A stretch of DNA of 64,000 nt, taken from positions 1 through 64,000 of the forward strand of contig ML978180.1 in the NCBI GenBank assembly GCA_010015745.1. The letters are read 5' to 3'. Source of the stretch: Setomelanomma holmii (taxonomy: Eukaryota > Ascomycota > Dothideomycetes > Pleosporales > Phaeosphaeriaceae). Position numbers and translations under genes: made by a program. The notes under the pieces were generated by a model that worked only from the letters and a program-made list of their open reading frames with translations, did not search any database and was not told where the DNA came from. Shown piece by piece: positions 11,901 to 23,481 of the stretch (positions are counted from its first letter, which is position 1; each line of letters starts with the position of its first letter).

Positions 11901-12421
11901 AATGCCCGTGTTTTGCTGACTCCCATGTTGCCCGGGTTCTCCTCGCCCTCTTTCTTGAATTGCAGACAGTTCGCAAGCAGACAGTATAGCGTGCCACGGG
12001 AGAAGTTCTTGGATCGAATCTGCTGCTGGATAGGCTTGACGAGAAACTGCGAGACTTGCGGCGAACGTATTTGTTCCCATGAAAGGGTCGTCTCACATCG
12101 CTGGACGAGTATTATGCGGATGGCGTGGGTCGTGTTGTAGATGGGAATGCGGTCTGGAGTGTTGTTAGTAGAGTAAAACAATGCGAAGATGCTGTGCATA
12201 CCCAAGAAGGTCGACGAGAAGACAGGCAGCAGAGGGCCATCTCGCTGCCTGTCTTCATCCTCCTCCTCTTCCTCGCCATCGTACTGCGCTATGCGGTCCG
12301 GGTAGTCGTCCGCTGCATCGGTATCCCCATTGCGCCTGCTGCGATACTGCTGCAGCGCCGCGAGAAGAGGGGTTGTTTCTGATAGACGGCGCTTATTCGA
12401 CCGCAGGAGTGAAGTGAACAT
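8984..12421 (-). CDS. YVC1: YVC1-like TRP calcium channel of the vacuole
   Basis: A single-exon gene for 1145 residues, homologous to yeast Yvc1, the TRP-family cation channel that releases calcium from the vacuole. An acidic N-terminal region (EEEEEDED near 50) precedes a conserved cytosolic domain containing LIDALSYDFDPLQG (about 192-205). Roughly six transmembrane helices follow between about 345 and 565, with the pore segment AIFQLVMGFTPAAWDLW near 512-528 and the last helix LFLFICHFLIVTILVTVL. Family motifs after the pore include FSYIPPTNIIGWLLIP (about 591-606). The C-terminal tail of roughly 490 residues is low-complexity, rich in Ser, Arg and acidic residues, with a possible coiled coil near the end. 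Yeast Yvc1 is about 675 residues; the longer tail is usual in filamentous fungi. Function follows from homology. Confidence 0.9.
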   Translation of the reverse strand: MFTSLLRSNKRRLSETTPLLAALQQYRSRRNGDTDAADDYPDRIAQYDGEEEEEDEDRQRDGPLLPVFSSTFLGMHSIFALFYSTNNTPDRIPIYNTTHAIRIILVQRCETTLSWEQIRSPQVSQFLVKPIQQQIRSKNFSRGTLYCLLANCLQFKKEGEENPGNMGVSKTRALICELLAMRLLKEFSTRELIDALSYDFDPLQGLEVPATGAHTPGGMNWSRQAPRAARISTLEIAIRAQAKKFLAHPLVVRQLEAIWAGTIVFHSAADSLHRKPDTPQERGYNSPENVSPGRGPSRRMLTTKRDLPQPPTAALMRRTVTLYDPHDASLFKLSRLRVPRYRNLFSTISFGIMLGLFLAVLTEKSDDITALEVLFWFWSAGYMLDEVVGFSEQGFSLYIMSVWNAFDLGILLMFMAYYILRLYGILMPDVSRHQVAAMAYDVLGSTAVLLFPRLFSALDHYRYFSQLLIAFKMMAMDLVAILVLIIISCSGFFVAFSLAFKRDLGASDAAYAIFQLVMGFTPAAWDLWGEMNFLGRTLLALFLFICHFLIVTILVTVLTNSFMAVVKNADEEHQFLFAVNTISMVKSDALFSYIPPTNIIGWLLIPIKYTMPFKKFLRMNRLVIKLTHIPVLFTIFVYERLLLSHLAYGPTDLVENRGRQGSVEPVPAFSLRGPVDMFSSRLREPSVTTFHKDRALEEVFRRPYRDSSIQAPSRYPTGRRNSSNVVSDWMKKMGDDDEQAPPQEDTRSVLDRLESRHGNRPYLRRSKTTGQPRRKYPLASTRTVASDPDDNLVTFTQPIAEEEEVDVRPQQTDADGDDEEDRASSTQITPRISSGFAKENQRTRGQYESSDEEEFFRTPMTMLPRSQARTPAKMSSRKSSVGQAHSLVIGPEGFHLTDSPSASSFHGPQGSPSKKPSWMKPGHNRNLSTGTVLFSPTKDTIDLSRSTSPRRPKTSLRSGTATPGRMDGSTLAGARTPKRPQALPASRPRAILPPREPGRNTPNIANFFAANHRDREPSFNAVALDLASDLGDNNLNPNFGNLNTLPASFTTQFELAARMKARDRQNSDQDSDSNRMSRIMLARMTTLEEGFRDMLQEVKGLKQGDSQVGSRGTHTPPNELNRKKGKGKKKVDRRDHGEDRMGSSL

Positions 12422-14033
12422 GGAAGCCGGCCCAGCAATCCAGCAGAAAAGAGTCCTTCGCCTGCGTGGCCGTGAGTTGGGGCGGGCGAGGTCAAGGTGT
12501 TGAGATTAAATCAAGGGTTCCACTAGGGGCCAGGACCCATGAAGAGGATCGCAGACTTGTGCCGCCCTCCTGCCAGATTTGCACTCATCTTTTCACCGCC
12601 AAAGCTGTGGCACCAGGCCGCTTCTGATGTGAGGCGATCATGGGAACAGTGAGACGGTATCGTCGTTGACGACCCCACGCCTATCTGGTCTATCCCTCCA
12701 CTATGCAGCCAATTGCACGCGTCCGCAGGCGCATGCGCGATAAGAGAGCCAAAGACTTCTCCTCGTGCGACAGGGATGACGCGCGATTTCCCATTGTGAC
12801 CATGCTTAGCGATTCACTGCAAGTGGAGATGCAAATTGCGCCATGCACAGCATCGCATTTCCTGGGGTGCAGACTGGAGACGCGCTTTGATGCCATTCAC
12901 ATGCTACGCGAGCGGTATTTTTGATACCCTATGTCATGAACATCCTTCTTGCACCACCACGTTCAAAATGTCTCAAGTCGCTTCGAGACGAGCACGACAA
13001 GATCTACATAAGACTGTAGCTGATAAGAATTACCTCTTGATGGAAAGTAATCCGAGGGTGCGGTGCGAAACGTCCTGAGGATATCGCGTCAACCAGGATT
13101 CGGCCCGAGCGTGAACGCGTTTTGAGATCCAAATCTCGCAAAGGATCCCGATCTCACCCCGCGTCTAGCCTTGAGGGTGTGCTCGCCTATATCAGATACA
13201 CCTTTAACTCGTGTGTCATGAGCCTCTGTCAGATATCGTATTGCCAGCCGTTGCTTGCCTTGTACACATTTAAGTAGGAGCTCGCTTCATGTCATTCCCA
13301 TCCTGCCTCCCTTCACGTCCATGGAGGTATGAGAAGCAAGCAGTCATGTTGATTCTGCCGCATAGACGGTCTGGAATGGCCACGGTAAGTCGTCAGATTC
13401 CGGGCAGCCGATGTCTCAGTTGCCGTCCAGTCTATCGCGTAGAGCGAACACTACCCGCCGAACAAGCGATTGGCGATGCCGTCTTGCATACACCGTTGGA
13501 CGCGACGCCGATCATCGCTGCATGTCGGTCACTGTCTCTGATTCGCTGCTTTGGCGATTCACACCAAATCTTCGCTCAGCACTTCGCAGAGTAGCACCTC
13601 AATGTTCTTTCAAGTGGCTACATTCACTGCATTGGAGCTTGCAGCCAGCTTTGCGGGAAGAGTTTTGTGGATTGATATGAAGGGTCAGCACACACAGAAT
13701 AGCATGCTCAGTCTCTTCGCCACGTGTTGGATACCTGTATTACAGCATACTCGAAGTTGCTGTTGGAATATCAGCAAAAGTTATGCAGGCTTGCTTTGAT
13801 GTCTCAATTAGAGAGAGGAGAAAAAGTGTCTAAAATCGTCATTCGCTGGAGTTCAAGTGGGGCTCTCCCGACGTACGCCGATATACACCCCGCCGCTAAG
13901 CTACTCTCGAAATTTTTGAGGGCTGAAACTTTTTTTCAAACTTAACACCAAACACTCTTTCCCTAGCAATTGCCTGGTAGTCTCGCTTCTGAAGGGTTCT
14001 TACGCCCTCGAGCTGTCTCTTGTCTCTCACATA
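12422..14033. other. Long divergent promoter region, no gene seen
   Basis: This 1.6 kb lies between the divergently transcribed channel gene and the pyrimidine gene and must hold both promoters. Several open frames of 60-100 codons overlap on both strands without family resemblance. A T-rich run lies at about 13928-13938, shortly before the pyrimidine gene start. No known operator was identified. Confidence 0.5.
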
Positions 14034-17000
14034 ATGGCGCTCCGCCCCGATGAAAGCCAGAATATGGCTCTCGAGCTTCAAGATGGCTACGCTTGCTTTG
14101 GAAGAAGCTTCGGTGCCGACAAGAGCATTGCCGGTGAACTGGTCTTTCAGACTGGCATGGTCGGCTACCCAGAGTCAATCACAGACCCATCATACCGAGG
14201 CCAAATTCTGGTCATCACATTCCCTCTAGTGGGCAACTATGGTGTGCCCTCGCGTGAAGAGATGGATAGCCTGTTGAAGGACGTACCGGCGCACTTCGAG
14301 TCTGCGGAGATACACATCGCAGGTTTAGTAGTCGCTACATATGCGGAAGAAGCATTCTCGCATCACTTGGCCACCTCTTCGCTAGGCGCATGGCTGAAGG
14401 AGCAGGGCGTGCCTGCGATCACCGGAGTGGACACGCGAGCGCTGACGAAGCGCATTCGGGAAGAGGGAAGCATGCTGGGTCGTCTACTGCAGAGGGCTGT
14501 GGCAGCGCCGAGCTCAACTGCCCTCACCAACAGCACTGTGAACACCCAGGTCCTCACCGATGGCGAGGAAGAGAACTGGAAGAGCAGCTTCGCCCAGCTG
14601 GAGTGGACTGATCCTAATGCGAAGAATCTTGTGGCTGAAGGTAAAACGAGCCAAGATCATGCTTGAACATTCATTCTGACCTCAATCAGTCTCCATCAAA
14701 GAGCCCAAGCTTTGGTCACCGGACCCTTCCACTGCCCTCAAACACCCCTCCGGTCGCCCTGTGCGCGTAGTCACCGTCGACGTCGGTCTCAAATACAACC
14801 AGCTAAGATGTCTAGTCCGAAGAGGAGTCGAAGTCTTGCAGGTTCCCTGGGACGACGATTTCCCTCAGCTTGCTGGCAAGGAATACGATGGCTTGTTCAT
14901 CTCGAACGGGCCAGGTAACCCAGCAATGATGGAGAATACCGTCAGACACATCAAGGCAGCGATGTATGAAGCACGCACACCCATCTTCGGTATCTGTCTG
15001 GGCCATCAGCTGCTTGCCCGCGCAGCAGGTGCTGAGACCTTGAAGATGAAGTTTGGTAACCGCGGCGCCAATATTCCCTGCACGAGCTTGCTCACTGGCA
15101 AATGCCACATCACATCACAAAACCACGGCTACGCAGTGAACTCCAAGACACTACCGCAAGGCTGGGAAGAGCTATTTGTCAATGCCAACGACGGCAGCAA
15201 CGAGGGTATCCGCCATGTGTCAAGACCATACTTCAGCGTACAGTTCCACCCGGAGCACACTCCCGGTCCCCGCGACACCGAATACCTGTTTGACGTGTTC
15301 ATCAGCACCATTCAGAAGTCCATCGAATCTACTGAGGTCATGTCTCGACCTGTCGAGTTCCCCGGCGGTACTTTCGAAGAGAACAAGAAACTTGCACCAA
15401 GAGTGGATGTCAAGAAAGTTCTCGTGCTTGGAAGTGGTGGTCTAAGCATTGGGCAGGCCGGAGAGTTCGACTACTCTGGCAGTCAGGCCATCAAGGCACT
15501 CAAAGAGGAGGGCATCTACACCATCCTGATCAATCCCAACATCGCAACCATTCAGACCTCCAAGGGCCTTGCAGACAAGGTTTACTTCCTACCAGTCAAT
15601 GCCGACTTCGTCCGCAAGGTCATCCAGAGGGAGCGACCAGATGGCATCTATGTCACCTTCGGTGGTCAGACGGCCCTGCAAGTCGGTATCCAGCTCAAAG
15701 ATGAGTTTGAAGGCCTCGGAGTGAAGGTGCTTGGTACGCCAATTGACACCATAATCACTACCGAGGACCGTGAGCTATTTGCACGCAGTATGGAGTCAAT
15801 TGGTGAGAAATGCGCCAAGTCAGCCTCCGCCAACAATGTCGAAGAAGCCATGCGAGTTGTCAAGGACATCGGTTTTCCTGTGATCGTCCGAGCCGCCTAT
15901 GCTCTAGGTGGTCTTGGAAGTGGTTTTGCCGATAATGATGAACAACTCCTCGATCTATGCAACAAGGCTTTTGCGGCCAGTCCTCAGGTCCTGATCGAGC
16001 GCAGTATGAAGGGCTGGAAAGAGATTGAGTATGAAGTCGTCCGAGACTCCCGCGACAACTGCATCACAGTCTGCAACATGGAGAATTTCGACCCTCTCGG
16101 CATTCACACTGGAGACTCGATCGTCGTTGCACCCTCGCAAACCCTCTCTGATGAAGACTATAATATGCTTCGAACGACTGCTGTCAACGTCATTCGACAC
16201 CTGGGCGTCATCGGAGAGTGCAACATCCAGTACGCTCTCAACCCATTTTCGCGTGAATACTGCATTATCGAGGTGAACGCTCGTTTGTCACGTTCATCAG
16301 CGCTGGCTTCCAAGGCAACGGGCTATCCTCTTGCCTTCGTCGCTGCCAAGCTCGGCCTCAATATCCCACTTAACGAGATTTCCAACTCAGTGACCAAGGT
16401 CACCTGCGCTTGCTTCGAGCCATCGCTTGATTACGTCGTTGTCAAGATCCCTCGTTGGGACTTGAAGAAATTCACTCGAGTTTCAACTCTACTTGGGTCC
16501 TCCATGAAGAGTGTTGGTGAAGTTATGAGTATCGGCAGAACATTCGAAGAAGCGATCCAGAAGGCCATTAGAGAGATCGACCCGCACAATCTTGGCTTCA
16601 ATGAGACCGCTGCATTGATGAAGATCGACCAAGAATTACAAACCCCATCCGATCAGAGGTTGTTTGCTATCGCCAATGCGATGAAGTCTGGCTACACCGT
16701 CGACAAGATCTGGGAGATGACAAGGATCGACAAGTGGTTTCTTAGCCGTCTCAAGGACCTCAGCAACTTTGAGACGAGTATGTCAAGCTACAACACCACG
16801 AGCATTACACTGCCTTTGATGAAGAGAGCAAAGGAGCTTGGGTACTCCGATCGTCAACTAGCTAAGTTCTGGGATACCAACGAGCTTGCAGTACGCCGTG
16901 TCCGTGTAGACGCGGGCATCTTCCCTGTCGTAAAGCAGATCGACACAGTAGCAGGCGAATTTCCCGCTACCACGAACTACCTCTACTTGACATACAACGG

Positions 17001-19875
17001 CACCGAGCATGATGTCAACTTCAATGATAAGGGTGTGATGGTCCTTGGTTCTGGTGTTTACCGCATTGGTTCCTCAGTCGAGTTCGACTGGTGCTCGGTT
17101 CGCGCCATTCGGACGCTCCGCGACCAGGGGTATAAAACTGTACATTGTTCCCATCCCATCCACGCTGCTGGTCATGAGCTGACTTGATTTCCCATTTCTA
17201 GGTCATGCTTAATTACAATCCGGAGACGGCAAGTCACCCTTTCAATCACTCTATCTGGAATTGCTGCTAATTGAGAGTAGGTCAGTACGGATTACGACGA
17301 GGCTGATCGACTGTACTTCGAAAATATTAGCTTAGAGGTAAGCTGGAGGTATACAGACTGACTGAAAGATACATGCTGACGATTATAGACTGTCCTGGAC
17401 ATCTACACACTCGAGAACTCCAGCGGCATCATCATTTCCATGGGAGGCCAAACCCCCAATAACATCGCTCTACCTCTCCACCGCATGAATGTCAAGATTC
17501 TGGGTACCTCACCAGAGATGATCGACACTGCCGAGAATCGATACAAGTTCTCGCGTATGCTTGATCGCATCAATGTGGATCAACCAGCGTGGAAAGAGCT
17601 AACGAGCATCGAGGAAGCCACCGAGTTTTGTGACAAGGTGTCCTACCCCGTCCTCGTCCGTCCTTCTTACGTGCTGTCTGGCGCAGCGATGAACACGGTC
17701 TATTCAAAGCACGACTTAGCCAACTATCTGAACCAAGCCGCGGATGTGTCCAAAGACCACCCGGTTGTCATTACCAAGTACATCGAGAACGCCAAGGAGA
17801 TCGAGATGGATGCCGTTGCTCGTAATGGTACCATGATCGGCCACTTCATCTCTGAGCATGTCGAGAATGCTGGTGTGCACTCCGGAGATGCCACGCTCAT
17901 CCTTCCGCCACAGGATTTAGACTCTGAGACTGTGCGCCAGATCGAGGATGCGACCAGGAAGGTAGGAAGTCTTGATTAACATACTCGTGGGCAACAAACT
18001 GACATAAAGAACAGATCGGTGCAGCCCTCAATATCACAGGACCGTACAACATCCAGTTTATCGCCAAGGATAACGAGATTAAGGTCATTGAATGCAACGT
18101 CAGAGCATCACGCTCCTTCCCCTTTGTCTCCAAGGTCATGGGCGTCGACCTCATCGAGATGGCTACAAAAGCTATGGCTGGTCTTCCCCTGGTTGAGTAC
18201 CCTCCTGTCAACATCCCCACTGAGTATGTCGGTGTCAAGGTTCCGCAGTTTTCCTTCTCCCGACTGTCTGGTGCGGATCCCGTTCTAGGTGTTGAGATGG
18301 CCTCAACTGGTGAGGTGGCTTGCTTCGGTCGTACCAAGTACGAAGCCTATATCAAGGGTCTCATCGCTACTGGTTTCAGGCTCCCGAACAAGAACATCCT
18401 CCTGTCTATCGGCTCCTTCAAGGACAAATTGGAGATGTTGCCGTCGATTGAGCGCCTGCACAAGATGGGATATAACCTCTTCGCGACCGCCGGTACTGCG
18501 GACTACATTCAGGAGCACGGTCTTCCAGTCAAGTTCTTGGAGGTGCTTCCTCAGGGCGAGCACGAAGATCAGAAGGCCGAGTACTCCTTGACTCAACATT
18601 TGTCGAACAACTTGATCGACCTTTACATCAACCTGCCATCAAGCAATCGCTTCCGCCGACCAGCCAACTACATGAGCCGAGGCTACCGTACCCGTCGTAT
18701 GGCTGTGGACTACCAGACTCCTCTCGTAACCAACGTGAAGAACGCGAAGCTACTTATCGAGGCCATCGCTCGCCATTATGACCTCGAGGTCACCAAGGTT
18801 GATTGCCAGGAGTTCTTTCCTCCTCCTGGAGCACACGAGCAGTCCAATACCGAGCTATCTATACTGAATGGGACATTGTCGCTAGCACAGCTCCTCGCGA
18901 AGTCACCATTCAAGAGGAAGGACATCACTTCTGTGAAGCAATTCTCCCGTGCCGATCTGCATCTGCTCTTCACAATCGCTCAGGAGATGCGTCTTGGAGC
19001 GCAGCGACAGGGATGTCTAGATGTTCTCAAGGGCCGTGTGCTTTGCACCATGTTCTTTGAGCCATCTACCAGGACTTCCGCGTCTTTCGATGCCGCCATG
19101 AAGCGCCTTGGTGGAGAAGTCGTCGTGGTGAATGAGGCAGTATCGTCCACCAAGAAGGGCGAGTCCATTGCCGATACGGTCCGCACTCTGGGCTGCTACG
19201 GCGATGCAATTGTCCTGCGCCATCCGGACGAGGAATCAATCGACATCGCCACCAAGTTTTCTAGCGTACCGATCATCAACGCTGGCAATGGTAGCCGCGA
19301 GCACCCCACCCAAGCACTGCTTGACATCTTCACCATCCGCGAGGAACTCGGTACTGTCAACGGGCTCAAGATCACATTTGTCGGCGACCTCAAATATGGC
19401 CGCACAGTACACTCCCTCTGTGAGCTGTTGTCCCACTATGACGTCTCCGTCAACTTGGTCTCGCCCGAGTCACTCAGCATGCCCAGCGGCGTTCGCGATG
19501 CCTTGAAGTCACGAGGACAGCTCAACAAGGTCTCGCACGAGCTTACTCCCGAGATTGTCGCGTCTTCCGATGTTTTGTACTGCACCCGCGTACAGAAAGA
19601 GCGCTTCCCGGATGTAGCCAGCTACGAGAAGGTCAAGGATTCGTTCGTGATCGACAACAAGGTCCTGAAGGGTGCTAAGACAAACATGATCGTTATGCAT
19701 CCTCTGCCGAGGAACAACGAGATTCATGAGGAGGTGGACTTTGACCCCAGAGCAGCATACTTCAGACAGGTAAGTCGAACCATCATGTATCTGAGAAAGT
19801 CGACTAACATCCAAGCAGATGAGATATGGTCTATACACTCGTATGGCATTGCTTGCCATGGTCATGGCTCCATAG
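14034..19875 (+). CDS. URA2: Multifunctional pyrimidine enzyme GATase-CPSase-ATCase (URA2/pyrABCN)
   Basis: Catalyses the first two steps of UMP synthesis: carbamoyl phosphate from glutamine, bicarbonate and ATP, then carbamoyl aspartate. Seven exons (14034-14640, 14690-17139, 17202-17228, 17281-17337, 17389-17961, 18015-19769, 19819-19875) give 1841 residues. The glutaminase domain has the nucleophile in FGICLGHQLL and the His/Glu of VQFHPEHTPG. CPSase half A begins VLGSGGLSIGQAGEFDYSG and half B VLGSGVYRIGSSVEFDW. The MGS-like allosteric domain (UTP/PRPP in the family) includes NILLSIGSFKDK and LFATAGTADYI. ATCase follows with FEPSTRTSASF, HPTQALLDIF and MHPLPRNNE. The vestigial dihydroorotase-like domain normally between CPSase and ATCase is absent: LEVTKVDCQ (about 1503) runs into a short Pro-rich linker and then ATCase. 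Intron 17229-17280 uses a GC donor and exon 3 is only 27 nt. Confidence 0.95.
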
Positions 19876-20908
19876 ACTTTCATCCCGTTCGCCTCGGTCC
19901 GGCGTTCTTGATTTCATCAAAAGCACAAAATCTACATGGCGTTCACTTTTTCGTTTTTGGTCAATCATTATATACCAACTCTAGCATTTAGACTCAAAAG
20001 TATTAGACTGGCGTCTGCCACCGAGTGTGGTTCTGTATGGGTACATGTATGATGTAAAATTCTGCATTTCATGGATGGGGGGAGCTATTTCACTTTTTCT
20101 GCGATCGATTTCTGCGTTTCTCGGTGTACTTGGGAGGCTAGCATCAGGGATCGGCGTGATCTAGGTCGGCATCGGAAATGGTAAGCATTTGCAGGAGTTC
20201 AGAAGGGCACAAAGGATATGGAACGAGATATGAAGGTGGGCTTTCAGGTACATAGAGCAACATGCGTGAGTTGCTGTTCACGGTGAGACTGCTTCACTGG
20301 TGCCACGTGAACACCGAACCTCAATATGCTTATCAACAACATGTCCACGATCTGGACACATTAGACTCGAAATGCTGGAGATCATCAAGTAGTACTGAGT
20401 CGCTACATGTTCTGCCTCAAGGGACATACAGAAGCTAACCAGTAGCAAGTCCTCGCGCCGGCCCACCCAACCGCGCGCTCTGTCAACGATAAAACGGCCG
20501 CCATTACCGTCGAGCAACGCCGATTCGCGAATGACCCGCATGAAGAATCAGTCATGTGACGCGCTAGCTCTTGATCGAATGGCGGGGGGTCTCGAAAATG
20601 CACTGCAGTGCCAACGCATCACCGCCGTGACATATTGAACGATGTCCTCCAGTCCCTCCAGTCACGCTCGTCTGGCCGTTGATTTGAGATTGGAGCCGCC
20701 GTTCCCTAGCTCTTGATCGGCACCCCTCTTTTCGTGCCCTAAATCGCGCTGGGAGTTGATGTGGTTTCGGGACTTGAAGAAAGCTACCCCACCAAATATT
20801 CTCGAGACGACCCAAAACACCGAGTCACTGTAAAAGACCGATCTAGTCAGATTTGCATAAGTTCTATAGCCGAGGAGAAGCTCAATACCTCTCAGCAAGC
20901 AATTCAAC
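19876..20908. other. Intergenic stretch, no gene seen
   Basis: The first part is the pyrimidine gene 3' flank and the last part the promoter of the NECAP-like gene. Minus-strand open frames at 20278-20964 overlap each other and have no recognisable features. Confidence 0.5.
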
Positions 20909-21721
20909 ATGAACGTCGACCCTCTCAGCGGCCAGCCGCTGCCTGCGAATGCGATACAACGCATCCTCTACCTCGCGCCCAAGGTACATATCTACCAAAT
21001 ACCACCCGCGACTTCGACCAAGGGCTACCAAGCGTCAACATGGACCGCGAACAACAATAAACTGCAAATCTTCACAGCACGATTGCGCGTCGTCGAGACC
21101 TCAATACCCTCGGAGCGTGAAGATGGCGACGAAATAGTCACAACCACACTCCTCCTCGAAGACCCCAAGACCGGCGACCTCTTCGCCGCGTCACCATATA
21201 CAAGCGAGCGCGTAGTAGAACAGGCACTAGACAGCAGCCGCTTCTTCGCCATCACCGTTGTCGGCGAAGGCAGGAAAGCAGTGCTAGGCATGGGATTCGA
21301 AGAGCGCTCTGAGGCGTTCGACTTCAGCATCGCACTGCAAGACGCACGACGCGTGCTAGGTTTCGACGCGACCTCTAGCGGCGTTGCAGGCTGCGGCGCA
21401 AAAGCACAAAAGCCAGAGGAAGAGCCAAAACGCGATTTCAGTCTCAAGGAAGGCGAGACAATATCCATAAATCTGGGTGGCTTGAAAGGTAGGCGGTCAC
21501 GGCCAGAGGCAGAGAAAAGCCCGGATCAGCAGAAAAGCGAGCAGGATGCGCTGTTTAGTATAAAGCCGCCGCCGGGGAGTGGTGGGGGGTTCTTGCCGCC
21601 GCCACCGAGTGCGAAGAGTGTCAAGGAGGAGCGGAGGAGGAGTAGGCAGAGTTTTGAACCGGCGAAGCAGACGGCGGAGGATTTGGGATTTGATGATGGC
21701 GAGTTTGGTGAGTTTCAGTAG
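20909..21721 (+). CDS. NECAP-like adaptin-ear-binding coat protein
   Basis: A single-exon gene for 270 residues. The N-terminal half carries the NECAP PH-like domain (DUF1681): it begins QRILYLAPKVHIYQIPP, continues with STWTANNNKLQIFTARLRVV and ends with RSEAFDFSIALQDARRVLGF near residue 150. Proteins of this family bind clathrin adaptor AP-2 and accessory factors and act in endocytosis. The C-terminal half is low-complexity and rich in Pro, Gly, Lys and Glu, and ends FDDGEFGEFQ; acidic Phe-containing ends are typical of adaptor-binding peptides. A 26-bp tandem duplication begins just before the stop codon. Function is inferred from the family. Confidence 0.85.
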   Translation: MNVDPLSGQPLPANAIQRILYLAPKVHIYQIPPATSTKGYQASTWTANNNKLQIFTARLRVVETSIPSEREDGDEIVTTTLLLEDPKTGDLFAASPYTSERVVEQALDSSRFFAITVVGEGRKAVLGMGFEERSEAFDFSIALQDARRVLGFDATSSGVAGCGAKAQKPEEEPKRDFSLKEGETISINLGGLKGRRSRPEAEKSPDQQKSEQDALFSIKPPPGSGGGFLPPPPSAKSVKEERRRSRQSFEPAKQTAEDLGFDDGEFGEFQ

Positions 21722-21759
21722 AGCGAGAGTTGGGTGAGTTTCAGTAGAGCGAGAGTTGG
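21708..21759 (+). repeat. Perfect 26-bp tandem duplication across a stop codon
   Basis: The unit at 21708-21733, beginning gtgagtttcag, is repeated exactly at 21734-21759. The first copy contains the last codons and TAG stop of the NECAP-like gene, so the second copy lies in its 3' untranslated region. Confidence 0.9.
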
Positions 21760-21988
21760 GTGGGATGATTTTGTATAGGTATGGTATTGCATTGGGATGG
21801 AATCTGCATCGGGGGAGTTTGGACTCAGTCTAATGATTCATTGCATTATATATGATTTCTGGTTGTGCGATATGTGTAAACTCTACGAGAGTGCCGGGTA
21901 TCACCTTTATGCCCAAGAAAATACCCAAACGCCGGCAATGCTTTCGCAAGTATTACGACAATATGTACCACCCCACCCTTTCGACAGC

Positions 21989-22803
21989 CTAGTATGTCCA
22001 GCCCTGCGCCTCGTCATATAGTCGATCGATGTCACGGATGAGATCCGCTGGCTTGCTCCCGTCGTTGCAATCTTTCCATTCCCCATCATCATACACACAC
22101 CTAATCTTGTCATTCAATCTCACCGTGCAGCTCGTAGTCACACCCACATCCGCGCTATGCTGCACACTATCCCTCAAGAGTCCCATTCCATACGCGCCCG
22201 TATCCTTACTCATACACGTATTCAGCGTATCAAAGTCCAATCCATGTTCCAGCGCACAATCCTGTATCAGCGACTTATTCGGAATTTCCTGGTAATCGTT
22301 GATCAGGCAGTTCGAGAAGCCGAGGTACAGCTTCGGATCGGGATACTCGGCGGCGGCACACAGCATGAGGATGTTGCCGAGACATTCGGTTTGCCCGTGC
22401 TTGCAGAGCACGCCGTCGTCGTTGTTGGTCTTGGTGCCGATGAAGCTGAGTCGGAAGTCGACTTTGTCCGAGGCTTTGGACATGGTGGGGACGACGAGTT
22501 TTTGAAGACAGGCGCGCGCGTCGGGGCATTTGGACCTGTTCGAGCTATCAGTTTCTGCAATTGTGCAAGCTAGTAGCGAGCGACTCACATTATATGTACA
22601 TCTAGCGGGACCTTGGTATCCGTCTCGCTGTGCTCATGATCGCAACTCCACGTCCGCGCCAGCCAGAAGATACTGAGCAGAATCACCAGCGCCGCGATCT
22701 GAAATTTGGATTTGCGCTTCTGCCGCATGGTCGCTTCGTCGGGCGCATTTACATCCTCCTGGGCGCGGGTGAAGGGTGGTAGGAGGGGTTCCTTTGCGTC
22801 CAT
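21989..22803 (-). CDS. GILT-family thiol reductase-like membrane protein
   Basis: Two exons (22589-22803 and 21989-22535; intron 22536-22588, donor GTGAGT, acceptor AACAG) give 253 residues. The N-terminal 50 residues are cytosolic-type, then one helix (FQIAALVILLSIFWLA) suggests a type II membrane protein. The spliced join gives VHIMSKCPDARACLQ, the redox motif seen in fungal relatives of gamma-interferon-inducible lysosomal thiol reductase; the two cysteines (about 75 and 81) are spaced CX5C rather than the animal CXXC. Downstream family features include CLGNILMLCAAAEYPDP and a pattern of further cysteines (SNCLIND, QDCALEHG, NTCMSK). Likely lumenal, in the secretory or vacuolar system. Function in fungi is not established. 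Confidence 0.75.
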
Positions 22804-23481
22804 GGTGGGCTGATGGATGCTGGTAGGCTTATGTATGTATGGTTCGTGCTGGGCGGAGCCGTTGAGAGGCTGGCGGATTTAGCTTATGTGATGGTAGGGG
22901 CTTGTTCAGCCCTTTCGTAAACGGGAAAGATGGGCTAATAGGCGTGATTGGAGGTTAATAGCGTAATCAGCTAAGGCGGTATGCTGAAAAGGCGGAAACG
23001 GCTTCAAGTCAGAGCCTGAGTACTAGAAAGAGGTCATTTTGACCACTATGAGATTGTATCGATACTGCCCGCGAACGTCAAATCGCGGTCGCTTTGCGTC
23101 ACGAATTGTGTCTTGCTGTTGATTAACACGCTATTCTTGCTTCCGCTAGGACCTCGGTTCGTGGGACTTGCCGGTTCCCGACCCAGCTGAACACCAACTT
23201 ACTTAAGCCATGACGCCGATTACGGAAGGGATACACGAGTGCTACAGGACCCTGTACAACATCCTTCAGGGGTCGTACCTGACTCAAAAACAAGTCTTCT
23301 TTCACCGGAACATCTCTGTGCGTACCTTCATACAGATGCAGAAGCAATGTGTCCCTGAACCTTCTTCTCTCACCTCACCCGAGAAGCTTGAATTCACGAG
23401 CTAGCGGGACAGCTTGGCTCGACAGCTCGCTTGGTGGTAGCCCGTCTTTTGTCACCACCTGTCCCTGAATGTGAAACGAAC
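22804..23481. other. Divergent promoter region, no gene seen
   Basis: Lies between the GILT-like gene and the hexokinase-like gene, which point away from each other. Short frames at 23123-23404 have no recognisable features. Confidence 0.5.
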
